From the NCBI GenBank assembly GCA_007120565.1, contig SKNK01000290.1, positions 1 to 7,442 of the forward strand: 7,442 nucleotides of DNA, given 5' to 3'. The notes under the pieces were generated by a model. It saw nothing but the letters and a program-made list of their open reading frames with translations. It did not search any database and had not been told where the DNA came from. Made by a program: the position numbers and the translations under genes. The DNA is from Nitriliruptoraceae bacterium (GTDB lineage Bacteria; Actinomycetota; Nitriliruptoria; Nitriliruptorales; Nitriliruptoraceae). Below are positions 1 through 5,094 of this stretch, piece by piece. Every line of letters begins with the position of its first letter. Position 1 is the stretch's first letter.

Positions 1-687
1 CACCTGCGACCGGGAGGCCGAGATCCTTGGGTCGAGGGCAGCTACCGGGACCCGACGGGCGAGGAGCCCCTGCAGGTCGACGTCGAAGGACCCGCGGTCA
101 CCCTGCGACAGCAGCACACGGTCGCCGGCACCGTCGGCCTCGTCCATGGCACCCCGGTCTGCGACCTCACGCTAGGCACGTCCCGCCCGTACCGGATCGT
201 GCTCGACACGGGCGCGAGCGATGTCAGCATCGATCTCAGCGGGCTCCCCGTGACCGGGCTCGACCTGCGCGCGGGCGCTGGCCGGATCGATCTGAAGGTG
301 GACGCCGCCAACCCGGTTGACGCCGACATGATCAGCTTCCGCCTAGGGGCCGGATCGCTCACCGCTCGCGGGCTCGGCAACCTCGCTGCCGCCAGCCTTC
401 GAGTGGAGGGTGGCGCGGCAGCCCTCGACCTCGATCTCTCCGGGGAACTGCGTCGGCCGATGGAGGGACGCATCGCGACCGGCATGGCTGGGGTCACGGT
501 CACGGTGCCACGCGATCGCCCCGCCCGACTCACCTCCGACGCCCGCCTCGGCGGTGTCGACCTCGGTGACGGCTTCCTGACTCGTGACGGCGCGGTGACC
601 ACCATGGCCGACGGCGAGCCCTTGATCTCGGTCCATACCGTCGTCGCGCTGGGAACCCTGCGCCTACGCACCGTTGCAGCCGACTAA
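1..687 (+). CDS. Toast-rack (DUF4097/LiaF C-terminal-like) protein, 5' end missing
   Basis: The frame is open from the first base to the TAA at 685-687, giving 228 residues, so the gene starts outside the window. From about residue 60 to the end the protein is a run of short beta-strand repeats rich in Gly, Asp, Leu and Val (for example IDLSGLPVTGLDLRAGAGRI). Near the C-terminus is the pattern GVTVTVPRD...LGGVDLGDGF. This alternation is typical of the single-sheet beta solenoid of toast-rack domains (DUF4097, and the C-terminal domain of LiaF/YvqF). Those proteins usually have N-terminal membrane helices or act in envelope-stress sensing. No helix is visible in the part seen here, so localisation is unknown. 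The assignment to the broad fold is fair; a precise function cannot be given. It converges with the trhA-like gene on the other strand. Confidence 0.72.
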   Translation, partial: HLRPGGRDPWVEGSYRDPTGEEPLQVDVEGPAVTLRQQHTVAGTVGLVHGTPVCDLTLGTSRPYRIVLDTGASDVSIDLSGLPVTGLDLRAGAGRIDLKVDAANPVDADMISFRLGAGSLTARGLGNLAAASLRVEGGAAALDLDLSGELRRPMEGRIATGMAGVTVTVPRDRPARLTSDARLGGVDLGDGFLTRDGAVTTMADGEPLISVHTVVALGTLRLRTVAAD

Positions 688-742
688 CGACATCGCGACG
701 AGACCCAGCACCCCAGTGTCCCCAGGCTCAGGCCCCGCGGGC
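688..742. other. Convergent intergenic gap
   Basis: This 55-base gap separates the convergent toast-rack and trhA-like genes. No strong stem-loop with a following T-run is visible on either strand, though transcription must end near here from both sides. A short direct repeat, GGCTCA, occurs twice (725-730 and 740-745), the second copy running into the trhA stop codon. I assign it no function. Confidence 0.4.
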
Positions 743-1435
743 TCAAGCCAGGGGAAGGGTGAACCCCCAGATCGCCGCCACGTGGAACGCCACACCCGCA
801 ACCACCAGGACGTGGAAGACCTCGTGGAAACCGAAGATGCGCGGCCACGGGTTGGGGGTTCGCCGGGCGTAGACCACCCCACCGATCAGGTACAGGATCC
901 CACCGGCCCCGATCAGGGCGATCCCCTTCGGCGGCATCACCTCGATGATCCGGGTCAGCGGTACCACCGCCAGCGAGCCGAAGCCGGCATAGGCCACCAC
1001 GGTCAGCCAGCGCGACGCCTTGATCGGGGAAGCGGCGACGATCGCGCCGATGATCGCGATCGACCACGCGACGGCCAAGCTCCACCAACGCCAGGCACCA
1101 CTCATGGCATGCACGGCGATCGGGGTGAAGGACGCCGCGATGAACAGTTGGATCATCGCAACATCAGCACGGGACCACCAGTAGCGGATCCGAGCCGGCC
1201 ATCGGGGCACGTGGTAGGCACCAGAGGTCGCGAATAGGGCCACCAGCCCGACACCGAAGATCGCGACACTCAACCTCGGCAAGCCGGGCGAGGCTGCTCG
1301 CCACAGCAGGATCGCAGCGACGATGGCCAACGGGACCGCTGACGCGTGGATCCAACCCCGGAGCCGGGGCGCCTCAGTCACCGTCGCAGCCACGGCGTGC
1401 TGCGCATGAGCCGGTCCCCCTCGTGGCCTCCGCAC
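743..1435 (-). CDS. trhA: Hemolysin III / TrhA family (PAQR-like) membrane protein
   Basis: This is a 230-residue polytopic membrane protein with about seven hydrophobic helices, the usual length for bacterial hemolysin III/TrhA proteins. Family landmarks are visible: PRLRGWIHA before helix 1 (residues 23-31), SGAYH at 71-75, RADVAMIQLFIAASFTP at 89-105, and HEVFH with a later His at 204-208 and 218. His75, Asp91, His204 and His208 match the metal-binding residues of PAQR-type proteins. The family's usual DH pair reads Asp-Val here. The family is linked to membrane-lipid and fluidity homeostasis; the haemolysin name is historical. An upstream in-frame GTG at 1469-1471 has no ribosome binding site. 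The GTG at 1433-1435 has AAGGAAG six bases before it, so that start is chosen. It lies 161 bases downstream of the quinol reductase gene and may have its own promoter. Confidence 0.9.
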   Translation of the reverse strand: MRRPRGGPAHAQHAVAATVTEAPRLRGWIHASAVPLAIVAAILLWRAASPGLPRLSVAIFGVGLVALFATSGAYHVPRWPARIRYWWSRADVAMIQLFIAASFTPIAVHAMSGAWRWWSLAVAWSIAIIGAIVAASPIKASRWLTVVAYAGFGSLAVVPLTRIIEVMPPKGIALIGAGGILYLIGGVVYARRTPNPWPRIFGFHEVFHVLVVAGVAFHVAAIWGFTLPLA

Positions 1436-1441
1436 GTCGTG

Positions 1442-1448
1442 CTTCCTT
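1442..1448 (-). promoter_or_regulatory. Ribosome binding site deciding the trhA start
   Basis: AAGGAAG on the - strand lies 6 bases before the GTG at 1433-1435. The alternative GTG twelve codons upstream has no purine-rich stretch before it. This supports a 230-residue protein rather than one of 242 residues. Confidence 0.7.
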
Positions 1449-1498
1449 CGATCGAGGGGTGGCGCGATCACCGCACTGATGCCGCGCCCGCAGTCACC

Positions 1499-1504
1499 AC
1501 GATA
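1499..1504 (-). promoter_or_regulatory. Possible -10 element upstream of trhA
   Basis: The - strand hexamer TATCGT fits the actinobacterial TANNNT -10 pattern and would start transcription about 55-60 bases before the GTG start. No TTGACA-like -35 stands at the expected spacing. Two copies of GGTGAC flank the element on the same strand (+ positions 1509-1514 and 1493-1498). This is a weak, pattern-only call. Confidence 0.25.
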
Positions 1505-1596
1505 CCGGTCACCGATGGTGTCTCGGACAGGGTGGGGACCACCGTCTCGCAGGAACGCGGCTCAGAGCTCCAAGATCGCCGGCACAGCCCCCGGGA

Positions 1597-2619
1597 TCAG
1601 GACAGCGCCGGGTTGCGATCGGCGCTCACCCGTTCGTCCGCCAAGGGCGGCCCCGGCGGCGTTCCGTCACCGAAGGGACGTCCCCCGAACTCCTCACGGA
1701 AGTGCGGGGAAGCCCAGTTGCGCAGATCTGGCCCGATCGGAACGATCCCGGTGGGGTTGATGTCGCGATGCACCTCGTAGTAGTGGCGCTTGATATCGAC
1801 GAAGTCGATCGTGTCCCCGAACCCGGGGGTCTGGAACAGGTCGCGGGCGTAGGCCCACAGCACCGGCATCTCGCTCAACTTGCTCCGGTTGCACTTGAAG
1901 TGGTTGTGGTAGACGGCGTCGAAACGGACCAGGGTGGTGAACAGGCGCACGTCCGCTTCGGTGATCGTGTCGCCGACGAGATAGCGCTGGCCTGCAAGCC
2001 GATCGGCTACCTGTTCGAGTCGACCGAACAGGCGGGTATAGGCCTCCTCGTAGGCTTCGACGGTGCCGGCGAACCCTGCTCGATACACGCCGTTGTTGAC
2101 GTCCTGGTAGATGCCCTCAGCCACCTCATCGATCTCGCCACGTCGATCCTCCGGGTACAGGTCGGGGGCTCCGTCCCGGTGGTGCTCGGCCCACTCGGTG
2201 GACAGATCGAGCGTGATCTGGGGGAAGTCGTTGGTGACGACCTTCCCCGTCGGGATGTCCACGATCGCCGGAACGGTGATGCCGTGGTCGTAGTCGGGGA
2301 ACCGACGCTCGTAGGCGTCCTTGAGTCTGGGGATCCCGAGGACCGGATCGACCTCCCCTGGGTCCTTGTCGAAGGTCCAACTGTCCGCGTCGTGGATAGG
2401 GCCGGCGATCGCCATCGACAGCACGGGTTCCAGCCCGAGCAGGCGCCGAACGATGATCGCGCGGTTCGCCCAGGGACAAGCCCGAGCGACCGTCAGGCGA
2501 TAGCGGCCCGGTTCGACCGGCCACCCGTCACGTCCGTCCGGCGTGATGCGGTCGGAGATGTAGGTGGTGTCGCGTTGGTACTCATCTTCGATGTAGCCAG
2601 GGGTGTCGTCAGTAGTCAT
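1597..2619 (-). CDS. Glutathionyl-hydroquinone reductase-type protein (Xi-class GST, YqjG/ECM4 family)
   Basis: The 340-residue soluble protein matches the YqjG/ECM4 family along its whole length. The N-terminal thioredoxin-like half has the catalytic motif ACPWANR (47-53, nucleophile Cys48), the WTFDKDPGEVDPV block (81-93) and a cis-Pro context at ITVPAIVD (114-121). The helical C-terminal half has GVYRAGF (177-183), RYLVGDTITEADVRLFTTL (212-230), FDAVYHNHFKCN (233-244) and IKRHYY...INPTGIVPIGP (276-297). Family members reductively remove a thiol from S-conjugated hydroquinones, releasing the free quinol. Enzymes studied in proteobacteria use glutathione. Most actinobacteria use mycothiol, so a mycothiol-linked reaction is a reasonable inference here. 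The ATG at 2617-2619 fits the usual family N-terminus but has no Shine-Dalgarno sequence; the mRNA may be leaderless. The C-terminal tail after about residue 310 is low-complexity, rich in Pro and Gly. The family assignment is secure; the thiol cofactor is not. Confidence 0.93.
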   Translation of the reverse strand: MTTDDTPGYIEDEYQRDTTYISDRITPDGRDGWPVEPGRYRLTVARACPWANRAIIVRRLLGLEPVLSMAIAGPIHDADSWTFDKDPGEVDPVLGIPRLKDAYERRFPDYDHGITVPAIVDIPTGKVVTNDFPQITLDLSTEWAEHHRDGAPDLYPEDRRGEIDEVAEGIYQDVNNGVYRAGFAGTVEAYEEAYTRLFGRLEQVADRLAGQRYLVGDTITEADVRLFTTLVRFDAVYHNHFKCNRSKLSEMPVLWAYARDLFQTPGFGDTIDFVDIKRHYYEVHRDINPTGIVPIGPDLRNWASPHFREEFGGRPFGDGTPPGPPLADERVSADRNPALS

Positions 2620-2765
2620 ACGGCCACGGTATCGGTCGCCTCGAGGGCCTCCCCCGGCCGTCGGCCCCCATCGCGGAGGCAGCATCGAGCGCGGACCCGG
2701 TCACACCCTTCTCCACGCGAACCACCGGGCCGATCTCATCAGTGGTGACCGGCGGGACAAGCCAG
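2620..2765 (-). other. Intergenic gap with coding-like base usage past the DUF2510 stop
   Basis: This 146-base gap lies between the DUF2510 stop and the quinol reductase start. In the frame that ends at the TGA at 2609-2611, about 35 codons from roughly 2757 to 2653 have approximate G+C of 74, 54 and 80 percent at codon positions 1, 2 and 3 (hand count). This is the order expected of real coding DNA at high G+C. The peptide includes PPVTTDEIGPVVRVEKGV. No start codon with a ribosome binding site precedes it, so a separate gene is unlikely. It could be a displaced tail of the DUF2510 protein or chance. Confidence 0.3.
2626..2631 (-). promoter_or_regulatory. Possible -10 element for a leaderless quinol reductase mRNA
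   Basis: TACCGT on the - strand fits TANNNT and ends 6 bases before the ATG, so the A of the start codon falls 7 bases after the hexamer, the normal distance to a transcription start. The lack of any Shine-Dalgarno sequence before this ATG agrees with leaderless translation, which is common in actinobacteria. No -35 consensus is visible. Confidence 0.4.
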
Positions 2766-4493
2766 CTAGACCTCGAGATCCGTCGCCACGACGACCGCGG
2801 AAGCTGCCGCGGTATCGAACACGTCGGTGAAGAACCACAGCCCAGCACCGGTCGCGGCGAGGAGGATCACGATCACCACGATCGCGAGGACGAGCTTGCT
2901 CGAACCTCCACGGTCGTCATCGTCTTCGTCTGGCGGTGGGCCGCTCGCGGGGAGTTCACCCACCCCGGCCGCGCTGAAGCCCTCCTGGCCAGAGGACGAC
3001 GGGTCCGCCCCGGCGGTCCCAGGACGTGGACGCACATGCTCGGTCCAGGAGTCTCCGGACCACCACCGCTCACCGTCACCCGACGGGTCGGCATACCAGC
3101 CTGGCGGGATCGTCGCCGGAGTCGCAGCCTCGTCCTCCGTCGCAGACTGACTCACCGCCTCGGTGTCGAGAGGTTGGGTCTGCTCCGCATCCCCGAGGTC
3201 GACCTCGCTTCCCTGCTCGCCGTCAGCTTCGACACCGTCGGTCGGAGTACGAGCCGGCCCGGTGTCCCCACGAGTCGCCTCGTCCCGCACCTCATCTTCA
3301 CCGAGGTCGGGGACGCCGAACGTGCCCGCTGCACCGAAGGCGTCGGCGCCACTCGGCGCGTCAGATCCGGCCTGGTGGACGGGACCACCCTCCGCAGCGT
3401 CGGTGCTCGAACCGTCCCATGGTTCGGTCTCGACCGGTTCGTCCGACCCTTGGAGCCCTTCAGGCTCGGCCGGCTCCGAGGGTCGGTCGGGCTCGGCTGC
3501 CTCTGCGGGGAGGGCTTCCCTCGGCGGCGCTCCAGCGTCTCCGGCCACGTCCGCGACCTCATCCGCTGGTTCGTCACTCCCGGCGAAGGTGTCCTCGTCG
3601 GATCGATCCAGGTCCTCGCGCGGCGTCGACACCAGGTCCGCAGGCGCCGACGTCTCCGAGGCACCCACCTCCTCGGTCGGCTCCTCGGGTGCGGCCACAT
3701 CGGTGGTCCCGGCATCTGCGCCAGCTCCGGGTGAACCGTCCTGGACGTGGTCGGTCCAACCTGCTCCGTCCCACCAGCGCTGCCCGGTGCCTCCTGCGGG
3801 GTCCGAGTACCAGCCCGCAGGGATCTGCGGATGAGACGCGGTGGTGGTCGAGGCTTGGGGCTCCTCCGCACCCTCGTCCTGCTGGGCGAACCCGGAGCCA
3901 CCGGTCACGTCATCCTCCGCGGCGATGGACGTGACACCGGTCGCGTCATCCTCGTCTGCCGGGAGACCGGTCGATCCCGCACCAGCATCGTCGCCGTAAG
4001 CCGCAGTGCCAAGGTCCAACTCCGCCGTCGTCGCCGGCGGGTCAACATGCTCGGTCCACTGCACCCCGTCCCAGTACCGCTGACCACCACCCCCAGACGG
4101 ATCCGGATACCACCCCGCCGGCACCTGCGACGCCTCCTGCGCCCCACCATCACCGCCCCCGACGGCAGCACCATCACCGCCACCGACCGAACCCCCCGTC
4201 GCCGGATCGCTCACCGCAGCCTCAGAGCCCGACGCCGAACCCGCCGTCGTCGCCGGCGGATCAACATGCTCGGTCCACTGCACCCCGTCCCAGTACCGCT
4301 GACCACCACCCCCAGACGGATCCGGATACCACCCCGCCGGCACCTGCGACGTTTGCTGTGGCTGCGCCATGGGCTGCGCGGCAGGCGTCGCTCCTCGCAC
4401 GTGCTCGGTCCACTGGTATCCGTCCCACCAGCGCTCCCCGCCCGCACCCGACGGCTCGGGGTACCACCCGGCTGGGATGTCACCGTTGGCCAT
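2766..4493 (-). CDS. Membrane-anchored protein with five DUF2510 repeats and acidic linkers
   Basis: The 575-residue protein has five copies of the short Trp-rich DUF2510 motif (pattern PAGWYPDPSG...RYWDGVQWTEHV) at about residues 6-32, 51-77, 124-150, 224-250 and 462-487. Copies 2 and 3 are identical in protein sequence. Between them lie linkers rich in Asp, Glu, Gly, Ala, Ser, Thr and Pro; the longest (about 251-461) is strongly acidic and probably disordered. A single hydrophobic helix (about 534-555) follows an acidic DEDDDD cluster, and only about 20 residues come after it. There is no signal peptide, so the DUF2510 part is probably cytoplasmic with the C-terminus outside. DUF2510 is common in actinobacterial membrane proteins and has no established biochemical function; aromatic-rich repeats like these suggest protein binding. 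The ATG at 4491-4493 has GGAGGTGG at good spacing and is preferred to the GTG at 4506-4508. Exact role unknown. Confidence 0.88.
   Translation of the reverse strand: MANGDIPAGWYPEPSGAGGERWWDGYQWTEHVRGATPAAQPMAQPQQTSQVPAGWYPDPSGGGGQRYWDGVQWTEHVDPPATTAGSASGSEAAVSDPATGGSVGGGDGAAVGGGDGGAQEASQVPAGWYPDPSGGGGQRYWDGVQWTEHVDPPATTAELDLGTAAYGDDAGAGSTGLPADEDDATGVTSIAAEDDVTGGSGFAQQDEGAEEPQASTTTASHPQIPAGWYSDPAGGTGQRWWDGAGWTDHVQDGSPGAGADAGTTDVAAPEEPTEEVGASETSAPADLVSTPREDLDRSDEDTFAGSDEPADEVADVAGDAGAPPREALPAEAAEPDRPSEPAEPEGLQGSDEPVETEPWDGSSTDAAEGGPVHQAGSDAPSGADAFGAAGTFGVPDLGEDEVRDEATRGDTGPARTPTDGVEADGEQGSEVDLGDAEQTQPLDTEAVSQSATEDEAATPATIPPGWYADPSGDGERWWSGDSWTEHVRPRPGTAGADPSSSGQEGFSAAGVGELPASGPPPDEDDDDRGGSSKLVLAIVVIVILLAATGAGLWFFTDVFDTAAASAVVVATDLEV
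4022..4132. repeat. 111-bp direct repeat, copy A (encodes DUF2510 repeat 3)
   Basis: This stretch matches 4241-4351 over 111 bases with one difference (G at 4041, A at 4260 on the + strand). The difference is at a third codon position and keeps Asp, so the protein segments are identical. The copies are offset by 219 bases, exactly 73 codons, which preserves the reading frame. Confidence 0.95.
4241..4351. repeat. 111-bp direct repeat, copy B (encodes DUF2510 repeat 2)
   Basis: Partner of 4022-4132. It covers residues 48-84 of the DUF2510 protein, from just before VPAGWY through DPPATTA. The linkers outside the match differ, and repeats 1, 4 and 5 are clearly diverged, so only this pair is recent. 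Confidence 0.95.
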
Positions 4494-4498
4494 AGCAA

Positions 4499-4506
4499 CC
4501 ACCTCC
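4499..4506 (-). promoter_or_regulatory. Ribosome binding site of the DUF2510 gene
   Basis: GGAGGTGG on the - strand has its GGAGG core 8 bases before the ATG at 4491-4493. It overlaps the alternative upstream GTG (4506-4508), which argues against that start. Confidence 0.75.
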
Positions 4507-4570
4507 ACCTACTCGACGGGAACGCGCCGGCGGAACCCCGTTCACCGGCCCCTCGGCAGCACAGAGGTGC

Positions 4571-4576
4571 ACCCTA
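4571..4576 (-). promoter_or_regulatory. Possible -10 element upstream of the DUF2510 gene
   Basis: TAGGGT on the - strand fits TANNNT and lies in the 138-base gap between the PLDc_N gene and the DUF2510 gene, giving a leader of about 70 bases. No matching -35 at 17-18 bases is seen, so this is pattern-only. Confidence 0.2.
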
Positions 4577-4631
4577 GGCGTTCAAGGGACCGCATGGCGT
4601 GTCGAAACGCTCCTCGCCGGTCGCCTCGGGC

Positions 4632-5009
4632 TCACCCCTCCGGTTCGCCCTTGTCGGATCCGCCACGACGGAGCTGCTCGTCGATGCGGCGGAGGAAATC
4701 CGGGTCATCGTCGGGGCCACGAGGACGCGGACGAGGGCGCGGCGCCGACCCACCCGAGGGACCGCCGCGGGTCGGCCGTTCGGGTTCACTCGAGACGCCG
4801 CGTGGTGACGTACTCCCCGGTGCCAGCCCAGCATCGAGCGGCCGGCCAGCCAGTAGCCAGGCGACACTGCCGAGCAAGGGCAGGAACAACACCACGATCG
4901 CCCACAGCAGCCTCGGCATCACCCGTACCGCTGACGCGGGGGTCGACACGATGTCGACGAGGCAGTAGAGCATCAGACCGAGAGCCAGGAGGGATACGAG
5001 GACGTGCAC
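4632..5009 (-). CDS. Small PLDc_N (phospholipase D nuclease N-terminal-like) membrane protein
   Basis: The protein has 125 residues. Two hydrophobic helices (about 2-22 and 34-54) enclose a short loop, and the block MPRLLWAIVVLFLPLLGSVA followed by WLLAGRP (31-57) is the hallmark of the PLDc_N domain. In cardiolipin synthases this domain precedes the catalytic HKD domains. Here there is no HKD motif, so the protein is not an enzyme by itself; free-standing copies are common in actinobacteria and have no assigned role. A Pro/Arg/Gly-rich linker leads to a conserved-looking C-terminal stretch, DDDPDFLRRIDEQLRR (100-115), likely a cytoplasmic amphipathic helix. The GTG at 5007-5009 is chosen because GAGAGG stands 5 bases upstream and it begins right at the first helix. 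It follows the RND permease gene by 85 bases on the same strand. Confidence 0.82.
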   Translation of the reverse strand: MHVLVSLLALGLMLYCLVDIVSTPASAVRVMPRLLWAIVVLFLPLLGSVAWLLAGRPLDAGLAPGSTSPRGVSSEPERPTRGGPSGGSAPRPRPRPRGPDDDPDFLRRIDEQLRRGGSDKGEPEG

Positions 5010-5014
5010 GGCGA

Positions 5015-5020
5015 CCTCTC
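5015..5020 (-). promoter_or_regulatory. Ribosome binding site of the PLDc_N gene
   Basis: GAGAGG on the - strand ends 5 bases before the GTG at 5007-5009. The frame stays open far upstream into the permease gene, so this site decides the start. Confidence 0.6.
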
Positions 5021-5046
5021 GAGTGACGCAGGGTCCGGGACGATCG

Positions 5047-5052
5047 AGGGTA
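5047..5052 (-). promoter_or_regulatory. Possible -10 element upstream of the PLDc_N gene
   Basis: TACCCT on the - strand fits TANNNT, about 37 bases before the GTG. No clear -35 is present. Co-transcription with the permease gene is an equally good explanation. Confidence 0.2.
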
Positions 5053-5094
5053 CGTCGGCCACGGCCTTCCGAGCGACACGGCGAGACGCTGCGT

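Noticed and set aside
1531..1543. GGTGG-GGA-CCACC hairpin, considered as a terminator after the quinol reductase gene
   Set aside because: The stem is only 5 bp with a 3-base loop and no T-run follows on the - strand; such short G+C stems are expected by chance here.
2644..2671. GGCC-rich inverted repeats between the DUF2510 and quinol reductase genes
   Set aside because: The stems are 4 bp and overlap in several alternative pairings, with no T-run. They reflect G+C-rich composition rather than a defined terminator.
1702..2748. A 348-codon open frame on the + strand opposite the quinol reductase gene
   Set aside because: The opposite strand encodes a full-length YqjG/ECM4 family protein with all its motifs. 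The + frame shows none and begins and ends without meaningful signals.
2742..3734. Long + strand open frames opposite the DUF2510 gene, including 3026-3934 and 3747-4577
   Set aside because: They encode Arg/Pro/Ser-rich sequence typical of shadows. The apparent repeats in them merely mirror the DUF2510 repeats.
4022..4351. Considered as a CRISPR-like or mobile repeat array
   Set aside because: There are only two 111-bp copies, they are in frame inside a coding sequence and encode a known domain, and no spacers or inverted ends are present.
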